The notes: generated from the letters alone by a model not told the origin. A stretch of 64,000 nt of DNA from an uncultured Cohaesibacter sp. (GCF_963662805.1 NZ_OY759864.1:1-64000), one strand, 5' to 3'. Counted from the stretch's first letter, positions 47,180-56,057 are shown. Program-made: numbers and translations.

Positions 47180-47884
47180 ATGGCCCAAGCTGGCAACGCC
47201 TATTATGACAGCCCGAGAGACATTCCGGCCATTATCCCGATCTTCCCGCTCGAGGAGGTCCTGCTGCTGCCGCGCACCCAGATGCCGCTGAATATCTTCG
47301 AAGACCGCTACATCGCCATGATCGAACACGCCATGAAGACGGATCGCATCATTGGCATGATCCAGCCTTTAAAGGAAGAAGATGCAGACAGCACCGGCGG
47401 CGAGCGGAATGGCGCCTCAATGCCCCCTGAGCTGCAGCGGGTCGGCTGTCTGGGCCGGATTTCCGCCTATGGCGAAACCGGAGACGGGCGCGTGCTGATC
47501 ACCCTTGCCGGCATTTGCCGCTTCAGGCTGATCAGGGAACTGGAAACCGACACCCTCTTCCGCCTCGCCGAGGTGGATTGCGAGAATTTCGCCGAGGACC
47601 TCATCGAGGGGTTTGGCGAGGAATCCGTTGACAGGGACGGACTGTTGGAGATGTTCCGCGCCTTTCTTGACGCCAACGACATGGAAGCCGACTGGGACAA
47701 TGTCGCCAAGTCCTCCAACGAGATTCTGGTCAATTCCCTGTCCATGATGAGCCCCTACGGTCTTGCCGAAAAACAGGCCTTGCTGGAGGCCGAGAGCCTG
47801 TCCTTGCGAGCAGAGACCCTGATCGCCATCACCGAGATGCATCTCGCCACCGGCGACAATGACGGCCCCACCACATTGCAATAG
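47180..47884 (+). CDS. LON substrate-binding (PUA-like) domain protein
   Basis: 234 residues with AGGAGAC upstream of ATG. The N-terminal LON domain has IIPIFPLEEVLLLPRTQMPL and NIFEDRYIAMIEHAM, with GCLGRISAYGETGDGRVLI; no ATPase or protease domain follows. Role unknown, thought to recognise proteolysis substrates. Trm112 follows 38 bases later, a pairing conserved in rhizobia. Confidence 0.92.
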   Translation: MAQAGNAYYDSPRDIPAIIPIFPLEEVLLLPRTQMPLNIFEDRYIAMIEHAMKTDRIIGMIQPLKEEDADSTGGERNGASMPPELQRVGCLGRISAYGETGDGRVLITLAGICRFRLIRELETDTLFRLAEVDCENFAEDLIEGFGEESVDRDGLLEMFRAFLDANDMEADWDNVAKSSNEILVNSLSMMSPYGLAEKQALLEAESLSLRAETLIAITEMHLATGDNDGPTTLQ

Positions 47885-47922
47885 AGGCTTTTCGGGGTTT
47901 GGCAGACAACAGCCAAGGAACA

Positions 47923-48165
47923 ATGGCAAAGGGGAGAAGAGACGTGGTTGATCACCCATCAGGCAACATCAGGAGCCCGGCTGGCAAAACCGGAACGGTG
48001 GACCCAAAGCTCCTTGAAATCCTCGTCTGCCCCGTCACCAAGACAACCCTGATCTATGACAGCAAGGCTCAGGAGCTGATCAGCAAGGCCGCCAGACTGG
48101 CCTATCCCATTCGGGAGGGCGTGCCGATCATGCTCGTCAGCGAAGCACGCCAGCTCGAAGACTGA
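47923..48165 (+). CDS. Trm112-family protein
   Basis: 80 residues from ATG 47923, with AAGGA upstream; an in-frame TTG at 47899 is less likely. Family core: DPKLLEILVCPVTKTTLIYD, LISKAARLAYPIREGVPIML and a terminal acidic tail. Trm112 proteins activate methyltransferases in other domains of life; in bacteria the role is unclear. Only one of the usual CXXC cysteines is present (LVCPV), so it lacks a full zinc knuckle. It is convergent with the ubiH-like gene. Confidence 0.88.
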   Translation: MAKGRRDVVDHPSGNIRSPAGKTGTVDPKLLEILVCPVTKTTLIYDSKAQELISKAARLAYPIREGVPIMLVSEARQLED

Positions 48166-48202
48166 GCAGGACTGGACAAACCGCAGCAACGATCAGCCGG
48201 TG

Positions 48203-49447
48203 TCAGAGGGCCTCGCCCTTCAATAAACGCGGCACGTCGCCCCGATTGCCAGCCGCTTCCTCGATAAACACGCGTTTGAGACCCGGCAGGCGATCCACGA
48301 TACCAAGACCAAAGTCCCGCACGTGGCGCAGCACATCGCTGCGATTGGAGAACAGCCTGTTCAGCAAATCGCAGGTCATGCCCATCTGCACCACGTCGAA
48401 CCGCCGCCAGCTCTGATAGCGCTCGAGAACCGTGAGGGATCCGATATCCTCCCCGAGACGCGCCGCCTCGACAATCACCTCGGCGAGCGCTGCCACATCC
48501 TTGAAACCGAGATTAAGCCCCTGCCCGGCAATCGGATGAATGCCGTGCGCCGCATCACCGATAAGCGCAAAGCGATGACTGACATAGTCGCGGGCCAACG
48601 TCATCCCGAGTGGAAAGCCCTTGCGCGGCCCCAATTCCTTTAGCGCCCCGAGCTGCTTGCCAAATCGGCGTTCAAGCTCGAGCCCGAAAGTGAAATCATC
48701 CATGCCGAGCATGCGACGGGCATCCGAGGTCCGCTCATTCCAGACAAGCGATGACCGGTTGCCTTTAAGCGGCAGAATGGCGAAAGGACCGGCAGGAAGG
48801 AAATGCTCCACCGCTCGCCCCTCATGGGGACGCTCGTGCTCCACAGTGGTCACGATACCGACCTGATCATAATTGAACTTCACCGTCGAGATGCCGGCAA
48901 GATCGCGCAGTCGCGACTTCACACCATCGGCGGCAATCAGAAGGCTCGCTTCCACCACTTTGCCAGAGGATAGGGTAACGAGCACCCGCCCGCTTTCATC
49001 GACAAAGTCGCTCACCGACTGCATCTCGGCCAGAGCAACACCAGCCTCTTCCGCCGCATCCTGCAGCGCCCCGACCATCGCCCCGTTGGGCACCATATGG
49101 GCAAAGGGCTCGCCGCTCTCGGTATCACCCTCGAAGGTCAGCAGCACCGGGCGGACAATATCCTTTAGCTTGCTGTCGGTGACGATCATGTCGCGGATGG
49201 CCTCGGCCTCCGGCTCAATCGTGCCCCATACGCCGAGACCATCGAGCATCCGGCTCGCCGCAGCAGCAACCGCAGAGGCTCGCTCATCCTTGCGCATGCG
49301 GGAATAGGGCTGAGGTTCGACAACCAGAATGGAAAGATCGACGGCACGACGCACAGCCAGAGCCAGCGACAGGCCCACATAGCCACCTCCTGCAATCACC
49401 AGATCATAGCGCTCAAGCGTTTCTGTGCGGTCATGGCTTTGGGGCAT
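48203..49447 (-). CDS. UbiH/UbiF/COQ6-family FAD-dependent hydroxylase
   Basis: 414 residues from ATG 49447, with GGAAGG upstream. The Rossmann motif is DLVIAGGGYVGLSLALAV, the middle motif LLIAADGVKSRLRD, and the FAD-ribityl motif GDAAHGIHPIAGQGLNLGFK. Such enzymes hydroxylate the ring of ubiquinone precursors. Which carbon cannot be decided from sequence. Divergent from tesB by 214 bases. Confidence 0.92.
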   Translation of the reverse strand: MPQSHDRTETLERYDLVIAGGGYVGLSLALAVRRAVDLSILVVEPQPYSRMRKDERASAVAAAASRMLDGLGVWGTIEPEAEAIRDMIVTDSKLKDIVRPVLLTFEGDTESGEPFAHMVPNGAMVGALQDAAEEAGVALAEMQSVSDFVDESGRVLVTLSSGKVVEASLLIAADGVKSRLRDLAGISTVKFNYDQVGIVTTVEHERPHEGRAVEHFLPAGPFAILPLKGNRSSLVWNERTSDARRMLGMDDFTFGLELERRFGKQLGALKELGPRKGFPLGMTLARDYVSHRFALIGDAAHGIHPIAGQGLNLGFKDVAALAEVIVEAARLGEDIGSLTVLERYQSWRRFDVVQMGMTCDLLNRLFSNRSDVLRHVRDFGLGIVDRLPGLKRVFIEEAAGNRGDVPRLLKGEAL

Positions 49448-49661
49448 CGGTCTTCCTTTCCAGACAGCCACAATGAGGACTGTCACATGCATCTCTTGCC
49501 AGTTTATGCATCTTTCTGAGCCGAAGCGAAAGCACAAGTTCTAAACCGGGCCCGCCAATACCTCTAATTTCCAAGATGCAGCCGATTGCATTTGCAGGCT
49601 ATTTCGGAGAGGGTGTCGACTTCGACAAACCAAGATCTCGACCAATCCGACGGACCATCCC

Positions 49662-50525
49662 ATGAATTCAGCAATCGACACCCTGCTTTCCATTCTCGAC
49701 CTTGAGCAACTGGAAGTGAACCTGTTCCGGGGCAGCAGCCCGCAGGACGGATGGCAGAGGGTCTTTGGCGGTCAGGTAATCGGACAGGCACTGGTCGCAG
49801 CCTCCCGCACGGTTGATCCAGAGCACTTCGCCCATTCACTGCATTGCTACTTCATGCGTCCGGGCGATCCGACCACGCCGATCATCTACGAGGTGGACAA
49901 TCTGCGCGACGGACGGTCTTTCGTCACCCGCCGCGTTCTGGCAGTCCAGCATGGGCAGGCGATTTTCGCCATGTCGGCCTCCTTCCACAAGAAGGAAGAG
50001 AGCTTCGAACACCAGACATCCATGCCCGATGTCCCTGCGCCCGAGGATCTGCCAAGAGAAGAAGAGGTCTTCGAGGCCTTCATGGCCAAGGCACCCGCCG
50101 ATATAAAGGGCTATTTCCGTCGGGAGCGGCCAATCGAACTCAGACCGGTCAACCTTGATCACTACACCACCGACCGCAAGCTCGAGCCGATCCAGCATGT
50201 CTGGGTCCGCACCACGTCGCCCTTGCCTGACGATCCGGCCATTCACAAATGCGCCCTCGCCTATGCCTCGGACATGACCCTGCTCGACACTTCGCTCTTT
50301 GCCCATGGCCGCTCGGTCTTCCATGAAGACATCAGTGCGGCGAGCCTCGACCACGCCATGTGGTTCCATTCCGACTTCAAGGCGGATGAATGGCTGCTCT
50401 ATTCTCAGGACAGTCCCTGGGCAGGTGGTGCCAGAAGCTTCAATCGCGGCTCGATTTTCCGCCGCGACGGCACTCTGGTGGCCTCCACGGCGCAGGAAGG
50501 CCTGATCCGGCAAGTGAGCAGATAA
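49662..50525 (+). CDS. tesB: acyl-CoA thioesterase II
   Basis: 287 residues, double hot-dog fold. Features: EQLEVNLFRGSSPQDGWQRV, FGGQVIGQALVAASRTV, SLHCYFMRPGDPTTPIIYEV, LAYASDMTLLDTSL and HAMWFHSDFKADEWLLYSQD. It hydrolyses medium- and long-chain acyl-CoA. Single gene, followed by the glnK promoter region. Confidence 0.96.
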   Translation: MNSAIDTLLSILDLEQLEVNLFRGSSPQDGWQRVFGGQVIGQALVAASRTVDPEHFAHSLHCYFMRPGDPTTPIIYEVDNLRDGRSFVTRRVLAVQHGQAIFAMSASFHKKEESFEHQTSMPDVPAPEDLPREEEVFEAFMAKAPADIKGYFRRERPIELRPVNLDHYTTDRKLEPIQHVWVRTTSPLPDDPAIHKCALAYASDMTLLDTSLFAHGRSVFHEDISAASLDHAMWFHSDFKADEWLLYSQDSPWAGGARSFNRGSIFRRDGTLVASTAQEGLIRQVSR

Positions 50526-50761
50526 GCGGCACTATGCAAGCGGTCACTGGGACGGGTTAACTATAACGCCCAAAGCTTGAGCAGTTTAACCACTTGAAAT
50601 GACTCCAAGCTGACCCACGATTCAAAAATCGGGGCAATATGCTGATTATTTAGTAGGCAAAATTACAAATATGCATATAATTTGACCACCAACTCTTGTT
50701 GCACAATTTCCGAGCAAGCTTCTTTTGCCTGCCAAGAAACACAATTCTGACGCATTTTCAA

Positions 50762-50801
50762 TAACTTAACAAAAAGTTACTGAACTTGGCACGGCTCTTG
50801 A
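50762..50801 (+). promoter_or_regulatory. sigma-54-like promoter of glnK-amtB, with an adjacent dyad
   Basis: TTGGCACGGCTCTTGA at 50786-50801 fits the -24/-12 pattern TTGGCACG-N4-TTGC except that the -12 C is A. GlnK starts 99 bases downstream. Just upstream, TAACTT (50762-50767) and AAGTTA (50774-50779) form a dyad. The rest of the 375-base gap is AT-rich and shows a further loose dyad GGTTAA ... TTAACC near 50556-50590. NtrC sites could not be identified with confidence. Confidence 0.6.
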
Positions 50802-50900
50802 AAGAGAGTGGGCGATGAAACGAAAAAATCTCACCCGAGTCGCCTGACATTTGGGGGGGAATCGTCAAAAGAAACCCAATGAGGGACATGAGAGAGTGCC

Positions 50901-51239
50901 ATGAAGTTCATTATAGCCATCATCAAGCCGTTCAAGCTGGAAGCTGTGCGCGAAGCGCTGTCTGCCGAAGGCATTGAAGGCCTGACCGTTACCGAAGTCA
51001 AAGGCTTTGGTCGTCAACGCGGTCATACCGAAATCTATCGCGGAACCGAATATTCGGTCAGCTTCCTTCCGAAACTGAAAATCGAAGTTGCAGTGACCTC
51101 TGACAAGGCTGAGAAAACCATCGAAGCCATTTCCAAAGCAGCGGCCACTGGACAGATCGGCGATGGCAAGATCTTCGTCACCTCCCTTGAGCATGTCATG
51201 CGCATCCGCACTGGCGAAACCGACACAGACGCGCTCTAA
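50901..51239 (+). CDS. glnK: nitrogen regulatory protein P-II (GlnK)
   Basis: 112 residues. Uridylylation site Tyr51 lies in YRGTEYSVSFLPK; the P-II signature includes KPFKLEAVREAL and GQIGDGKIFV. GlnK reports nitrogen and 2-oxoglutarate status and blocks AmtB when nitrogen is ample. It is directly upstream of amtB and behind a sigma-54-like promoter, the standard arrangement. Codon use and absence of rare codons suggest high expression. Confidence 0.97.
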   Translation: MKFIIAIIKPFKLEAVREALSAEGIEGLTVTEVKGFGRQRGHTEIYRGTEYSVSFLPKLKIEVAVTSDKAEKTIEAISKAAATGQIGDGKIFVTSLEHVMRIRTGETDTDAL

Positions 51240-51282
51240 GCCACTCCCAGTCAAGTAGAAGCGAAAAATCAAGGACAAACCT

Positions 51283-52632
51283 ATGTCAAAAGTAACCCTT
51301 GCCCTTCTTGTTGGCGCTGCTGCCTTTGTGGCAGGCCCGGCCCTTGCACAGGACGCCGCCGCGCCAGCTGCTGAAGCAGTCGCCGCAACCGGTGAAGCTG
51401 CTGCGCATACCCAATATATTCTCAACACCCTGCTCTTCCTGATCGGCGGTTTCCTCGTGATGTGGATGGCTGCCGGTTTCGCAATGCTCGAAGCTGGTCT
51501 GGTTCGTACCAAGAACGTCTCGATGCAGAGCCTGAAGAACATTGCCCTGTATGCTGTTGCAGGCATCATGTACTACCTGATCGGTTACAACCTGATGTAC
51601 ACCGGTGTTGATGGTGGCTACATCGGTTCCTTCTCCTTCATGTATGAGCTTGATCCGGTTGGCGGCAACGCTCTGGATACCGGCTACTCCACCGGCTCCG
51701 ACTGGTTCTTCCAGATGGTGTTCGTGGCAACCGCCGCTTCCATCGTGTCCGGTACCCTTGCCGAGCGCATCAAACTGTGGCCGTTCATGATCTTCACCGT
51801 GGTCCTGACCGGTTTCATCTACCCGATCGCCGGTTCCTGGCAGTGGGGTGCAGGCTGGCTGTCCGAAATGGGCTTCTCCGATTTCGCCGGTTCCACCCTC
51901 GTTCACTCCGTTGGCGGCTGGGCAGCTCTGTCTGGTGCACTGCTTCTTGGTGCTCGTAAAGGCAAATACGCTGCTGACGGCACCGTGACCCCGATGCCTG
52001 CTTCCTCCGTTCCGCTTGCTACCCTTGGTACCTTCATCCTGTGGCTCGGCTGGTTCGGCTTCAACGGCGCATCCCAGCTCGCAATGGGCACGATCGGCGA
52101 CGTTTCCGACGTTTCCCGCATCTTCGCCAACACCAACATGGCAGCAGCTGGCGGCGTTGTCGCAGCGATGATCCTTCTGCAGATCCTCTACAAGAAGGTC
52201 GACGTTACCATGGTCCTCAACGGCGCACTGGCTGGCCTCGTTGCCATCACCGCTGAACCGCTGAACCCGACCATCGGCGAAGCCATCGTCATCGGTGCCA
52301 TCGGCGCAGCCATCGTTGTCTTCACTGTTCCGCTTCTCGACAAGCTGAAAATCGACGACGTTGTCGGTGCTATTCCGGTTCACCTTCTCTGCGGTATCTG
52401 GGGCACCATGGTGGTTCCGTTCACCAACAGCGAAACCTCCTACGTCACCCAGTTCATCGGCGTTGTCTCCTATGGTGCTTTCACCCTGGTCTGCTCCTTC
52501 ATCGTATGGGCAATCCTGAAAGCCGTCATGGGCATCCGTGTTACCGAAGAAGAAGAATATATGGGTCTCGACAAAGCCGAAATCGGCGTCGAAGCATACC
52601 CGGAATTCGGCCACGGCAGCCAGCGCGTATAA
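51283..52632 (+). CDS. amtB: ammonium transporter AmtB
   Basis: 449 residues. An N-terminal signal peptide (MSKVTLALLVGAAAFVAGPA-LAQ) is followed by eleven membrane segments. The pore twin His are H208 (TLVHSVGGWAAL) and H367 (IPVHLLCGIWGT); GFAMLEAGLVRTKN is the Amt signature. It moves ammonium across the inner membrane and is gated by GlnK. A terminator follows. Confidence 0.97.
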   Translation: MSKVTLALLVGAAAFVAGPALAQDAAAPAAEAVAATGEAAAHTQYILNTLLFLIGGFLVMWMAAGFAMLEAGLVRTKNVSMQSLKNIALYAVAGIMYYLIGYNLMYTGVDGGYIGSFSFMYELDPVGGNALDTGYSTGSDWFFQMVFVATAASIVSGTLAERIKLWPFMIFTVVLTGFIYPIAGSWQWGAGWLSEMGFSDFAGSTLVHSVGGWAALSGALLLGARKGKYAADGTVTPMPASSVPLATLGTFILWLGWFGFNGASQLAMGTIGDVSDVSRIFANTNMAAAGGVVAAMILLQILYKKVDVTMVLNGALAGLVAITAEPLNPTIGEAIVIGAIGAAIVVFTVPLLDKLKIDDVVGAIPVHLLCGIWGTMVVPFTNSETSYVTQFIGVVSYGAFTLVCSFIVWAILKAVMGIRVTEEEEYMGLDKAEIGVEAYPEFGHGSQRV

Positions 52633-52709
52633 CAAATAAAGAGCAGAGCGGAGGTCATCACCTCCTCCGCTTAATGCTCATCTGCCCACTTGCAGGGCTC
52701 CAGAGGGAG

Positions 52710-52744
52710 AAACCCGTCGGCTCGATCCGACGGGTTTCTTTTTG
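52710..52744 (+). terminator. rho-independent terminator of glnK-amtB
   Basis: 10-bp perfect stem AACCCGTCGG / CCGACGGGTT, loop CTCGAT, then a T-rich tail; about 80 bases after the amtB stop. Confidence 0.9.
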
Positions 52745-52900
52745 TCTGAACGACAGGCAGCCTGAGAATGGGATCAGACCAGACCTCCGGGAATGCGGGC
52801 ACAAAAAAAGCCGCCCAGCCATTGGACAGCAGCTTTCATCTAATCGCCCTTACGAGCGCAATTCGTGGCCGGTGAGCAGCAGCCGTTCAGAAGCAGCGGA

Positions 52901-53536
52901 TCAGCGCAAGCTTGCAGCGGCCAACAGACCCGTCTCTCCATGCCATTGCGCTTCATCCTGACCACACACAAAGCTCGGCGTCACTTCATCGGCAATCTGG
53001 CGGGCAAGCTCATTGGCGTTGGATTGGGTTGACGCATCGACCAGACCGGCAACGCAGAAATCACGATCCTCGATTTTGGTGATCACAAGCGCCTGCTGCT
53101 CATTGTTATCGTCAAGCGAGACATGCCAGCGCAGAATGGTGGCATAGGGCCGTGCCCAGCCTCGCTCGTCTTCCTTGATGCGCCATTCAATGGTATCGCC
53201 GACATGGTTGAAATTGCCAAAGCCGAACCGGCGATCGCCCGCATCCTGATTGCGATAGGAGACGCTCTGCCTCAGATCGCCATCGGAAACGAACACGGCG
53301 ATGCCATCCGCACCCTTGCAGACCTGCTCGCTGTACCCCTCTTCTTCATTGAGAACGAGCGTCATGCAGGACGCGGCGTCAATCTTGGTATATTCGACTG
53401 AGACTTCCTGGGACTTTGCCGGCGAACCGAGCAGAAGAACGGCGCCCAACAGAGAGCTACCCGCAACAAACCCCATAAACTTAACCGGATCAAAAACGAC
53501 CATTGCCATCCCCTGTGACTGATCAATTGGTTTCAT
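52901..53536 (-). CDS. exported protein of unknown function
   Basis: 211 residues if ATG 53536 is used; 53509 (MAMVVFDPVK) would leave a compact signal peptide (KFMGFVAGSSLLGAVLLLGS-PAKSQE). The mature part has a Cys pair (ASCMTLV, EQVCKGAD) and a second pair (RDFCVAG, SFVCGQDE), suggesting two disulfides. RQSVSYRNQDAG and FGNFNHVGDTIEWRIKEDE are regular beta strands. No family recognised. The frame extends upstream to 53680 through a palindrome and is unlikely to be translated there. Confidence 0.7.
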   Translation of the reverse strand: MKPIDQSQGMAMVVFDPVKFMGFVAGSSLLGAVLLLGSPAKSQEVSVEYTKIDAASCMTLVLNEEEGYSEQVCKGADGIAVFVSDGDLRQSVSYRNQDAGDRRFGFGNFNHVGDTIEWRIKEDERGWARPYATILRWHVSLDDNNEQQALVITKIEDRDFCVAGLVDASTQSNANELARQIADEVTPSFVCGQDEAQWHGETGLLAAASLR

Positions 53537-53661
53537 TTTTCTCGCGAATTCAGGGTCTTCCCTCATCGCCTTCCCTGGTATGACGCGATGACGCCAGAAA
53601 AGGTTCCAACAAATGTTTGAAAAAAACGGCGGGGCGATCATTAAAATTTTAGCAGACCCGA

Positions 53662-53679
53662 TGATTTCCCGGGAAATCA
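53662..53679. repeat. 18-bp perfect palindrome in the ppa upstream region
   Basis: TGATTTCCCGGGAAATCA, exact two-fold symmetry with no spacer. It lies 126 bases before the exported-protein start (minus) and 208 bases before ppa (plus), in the 350-base divergent gap, the usual place for a shared operator. Confidence 0.6.
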
Positions 53680-53808
53680 AACCCCGGTGAGCCGGTTCGT
53701 GAGCGAAAGAGAGGGTGCTTGATCAAAGGTTTGGCTTGCACTCACCGCCAAGACCTCCTAAACCGGCAACAACGATCGACCATTGCATGGAGACGTCGGG
53801 TCGGCATG

Positions 53809-53838
53809 CAATCGGTCGGGTCCAAAGCGGACCGATTG
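53809..53838 (+). promoter_or_regulatory. hairpin in the ppa leader
   Basis: 9-bp perfect stem CAATCGGTC / GACCGATTG with a 12-base loop that itself can pair GGTCC with GGACC in an alternative fold. It ends 48 bases before the ppa ATG. It may act in the 5' untranslated region. Confidence 0.5.
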
Positions 53839-53886
53839 TGAGCCATCGGCCCGGACGAGTTCCAGACCCCAATTGGAGTTGCAGCC

Positions 53887-54411
53887 ATGAATATCAGCGA
53901 AATCCCTGCCGGCAAGAATGCACCGGAAGACATCTATGTCGTGATCGAAGTCCCCAAGGGCTCTTCGGTAAAATATGAAGTCGAAAAAGCCTCCGGCGCG
54001 GTTTTCGTGGACCGTTTCCTGTTCACCCCGATGGCTTATCCGTGCGACTACGGCTTCATCCCGAACACCCTTGCAGACGATGGCGACCCGATTGACGTGC
54101 TCGTTGTCGGTGACGCACAGCTCAGCCCCGGCGTTGTCATGCGCGCCCGCCCGATTGGCGTGCTGATTATGGAAGATGATGGCGGCAAGGACGAGAAAGT
54201 CGTCGCAGTGCCTCACTCCAAACTGACCAGCCACTATGACCACATCAAGACTTACGAAGACCTGCCGAAGAATCTGATCGAACAGATCAAGCACTTCTTC
54301 GAGCATTACAAGGATCTCGAACCGGGCAAATGGGTCAAGATCGACGACTGGGCCGGTCCGGAAAAAGCCATGGAAATGATTCAGATTTCCATCGACAACA
54401 TGAAGAAATAA
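53887..54411 (+). CDS. ppa: inorganic pyrophosphatase (family I)
   Basis: 174 residues. Metal-binding DGDPID (65-70) and the family core GSSVKYEVEK, FTPMAYPCDYGFIP and YDHIKTYEDLP. It hydrolyses pyrophosphate in the cytoplasm and pulls biosynthetic reactions forward. GGAGTTGCAGCC precedes the ATG. Single gene with a terminator. Confidence 0.97.
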   Translation: MNISEIPAGKNAPEDIYVVIEVPKGSSVKYEVEKASGAVFVDRFLFTPMAYPCDYGFIPNTLADDGDPIDVLVVGDAQLSPGVVMRARPIGVLIMEDDGGKDEKVVAVPHSKLTSHYDHIKTYEDLPKNLIEQIKHFFEHYKDLEPGKWVKIDDWAGPEKAMEMIQISIDNMKK

Positions 54412-54446
54412 GTCTCATCGAAAGACCGAAGCGCCCTTCACATGAC

Positions 54447-54485
54447 AAAGGCGCGGTTGCCATCCGGCAGCCGCGCCTTTCTTTT
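54447..54485 (+). terminator. rho-independent terminator of ppa
   Basis: 10-bp perfect stem AAAGGCGCGG / CCGCGCCTTT with a 14-base loop, then CTTTT; 35 bases after the ppa stop. Confidence 0.85.
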
Positions 54486-54589
54486 GAACTCAAACCTGAA
54501 GCCAATCACCACCGGGGCATCACCGGGGGAAGCAAACCATCGGGCCGAAACCCAGCACCAGACAGCCCCATCAACCGCGCTGGATGCCT

Positions 54590-54868
54590 TTAGTAGATGC
54601 CGGTCCGCAGAAGGTTGCGCACGAAGAAGATGCCGAGCAGCAGAACAATCGGCGAAAGATCAAGCCCGCCCATGGCCGGAATGATCGCACGAATGCGCGA
54701 CAGGACCGGTTCGGTCAACCGCCAGCAGACTTCATAGATGGTCGAGACAATCTGGTTACGCGGATTGACGATGTTGAAGGCGAACAGCCAGGAAAAGACG
54801 GCTGTGGCAATCACCACATAGGTATAGATCGCAAGGACCTGATCAATCAGAAGAATTAGAGCAGTCAT
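54590..54868 (-). CDS. YggT-family membrane protein
   Basis: 92 residues from ATG 54868; an ATG four codons upstream is possible. Two membrane segments with the YggT signature FNIVNPRNQIVSTIYEVCWR and LTEPVLSRIRAIIPAMGGLD between them. Members affect envelope or osmotic stress and cell division; the exact role is unknown. Minus strand, downstream of the amidotransferase gene but separated by hairpins. Confidence 0.9.
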   Translation of the reverse strand: MTALILLIDQVLAIYTYVVIATAVFSWLFAFNIVNPRNQIVSTIYEVCWRLTEPVLSRIRAIIPAMGGLDLSPIVLLLGIFFVRNLLRTGIY

Positions 54869-55070
54869 ACTCACCCTCATATCATCCAGCGGCTTGTGAG
54901 ACCTTGAAAGGCCCTGTGCCTGCCGGTGAACTCAAAATCGCACGCTTGTGCCAATCACTCGATCTTCATTTAGCGTTCCTGCCGCAGACCTGCAAGATCA
55001 CTCGGCGGTTTCGCTCGAAAAAAGCCGCCCCAGGAGCCATATTGGAGCCATCTTGGGGCCATCAAAGCGA

Positions 55071-55112
55071 AAAGCCCCGATGCGGACATACACGCTCGCG
55101 CATCAGGGCTTT
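55071..55112 (-). terminator. long hairpin upstream of yggT
   Basis: AAAGCCC-C-GATGCG pairs with CGCATC-A-GGGCTTT (13 pairs, one mismatch) around a 14-base loop. On the minus strand a T-rich tail (TTTTCGCTTT) follows, so it could end transcription from the amidotransferase operon. Confidence 0.6.
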
Positions 55113-55284
55113 CAAATAAAGCTGGCTACGCATGTACCAGATGCCAGCTTGCCTTCCAGTGGCAAGATGCGTGCCAAATGGTGCAATTGTTCGACCAATC
55201 AAGATATTGCGTCAGAAGCCCACAACAATTCACAAGATATTGAAAGAGCGAGCAAAAAACTAACAGCGCGGTAAGAATTGCGCT

Positions 55285-55318
55285 TTGCAAATTGCATGAG
55301 CCAACTCGCAATTTGCAA
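55285..55318 (-). terminator. 11-bp hairpin right after the amidotransferase gene
   Basis: TTGCAAATTGC and its exact complement GCAATTTGCAA lie 11 bases past the stop codon; GAG/CTC in the loop adds three pairs. No T run follows directly, but a second small stem AGCGC / GCGCT and TTTTTT come within 40 bases, so the two may act together. The rest of the 54869-55328 gap shows no gene. Confidence 0.55.
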
Positions 55319-55328
55319 CAGGAGAGCC

Positions 55329-56057
55329 TCAATCCGACGAGCGCTTGCCTGCCGTGCCAATCCAGTGATCAAGAAACGACACCAGCCAGCGCTCGACGGA
55401 TGGATCATGAACGAACCGTCCGGCATAGTGATTGCGCCGCTTCTTGGCTCCGGGCAGCTTCAGTCGATCCGACGCCTTGGTGGTCCAGCGATACATCATC
55501 TTCAGCGTCACTTCCGGATGGAATTGCAGGCCATAGGCCTTCTCTCCATAGCGAAAGGCCTGATTGGTGAAGGTCTCGCCCGTGGCCAGCAATTCTGCTT
55601 CCTTGGGCAAGCTGAAGCCTTCCCTGTGCCACTGATAGACCTTGGACGGCCAGGTCAGCAAATCCCGCCCAGCCTCGGTCGGCTTGATCGGATAATAGCC
55701 GATCTCCACCTCTTCGCGCGGGTGGGCCTTGACCTGCCCTCCGAGATTGCGCGCCAGCATCTGGCCACCAAGGCAAATGCCAAGAAACGGCTTGTTGTCA
55801 CGCAAGGGTACCGAAATCCAGTCCGTCTCCTTTTTGATGAAGGCATCAGGATCATTGGCGCTCATCGGGCCACCAAAAATAACGGCCCCCGCATGACCGT
55901 CCATGTTGCTGGGCAGCTGATCACCGAATCGCGGCCGACGGATATCAAGCCTGAAGCCCCGTCGCTCGAGCATCGTGCCAACACGTCCCGGAATCGAGGT
56001 TTCCTGATGCAGGATGATCAGAACTTTCTCAACATCTGCACTCTTGCTGCCATTCAT
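55329..56057 (-). CDS. class I glutamine amidotransferase-like protein
   Basis: 242 residues. The nucleophile elbow is FLGICLGGQMLA with Cys95, and the His/Glu pair lies in LQFHPEV. The oxyanion strand is FGGPMSAND. It resembles GuaA-type stand-alone amidotransferases that cleave glutamine or gamma-glutamyl compounds. No synthetase domain is attached. Its ATG overlaps the stop of the TerB gene by four bases (ATGA), so translation is coupled. Confidence 0.88.
   Translation of the reverse strand: MNGSKSADVEKVLIILHQETSIPGRVGTMLERRGFRLDIRRPRFGDQLPSNMDGHAGAVIFGGPMSANDPDAFIKKETDWISVPLRDNKPFLGICLGGQMLARNLGGQVKAHPREEVEIGYYPIKPTEAGRDLLTWPSKVYQWHREGFSLPKEAELLATGETFTNQAFRYGEKAYGLQFHPEVTLKMMYRWTTKASDRLKLPGAKKRRNHYAGRFVHDPSVERWLVSFLDHWIGTAGKRSSD

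Noticed and set aside
51286..52635. Full-length 449-codon frame antisense to amtB
   Set aside because: Its ends coincide with amtB, and the translation is a low-complexity Asp/Gly/His-rich shadow caused by the codon bias of a highly expressed gene.
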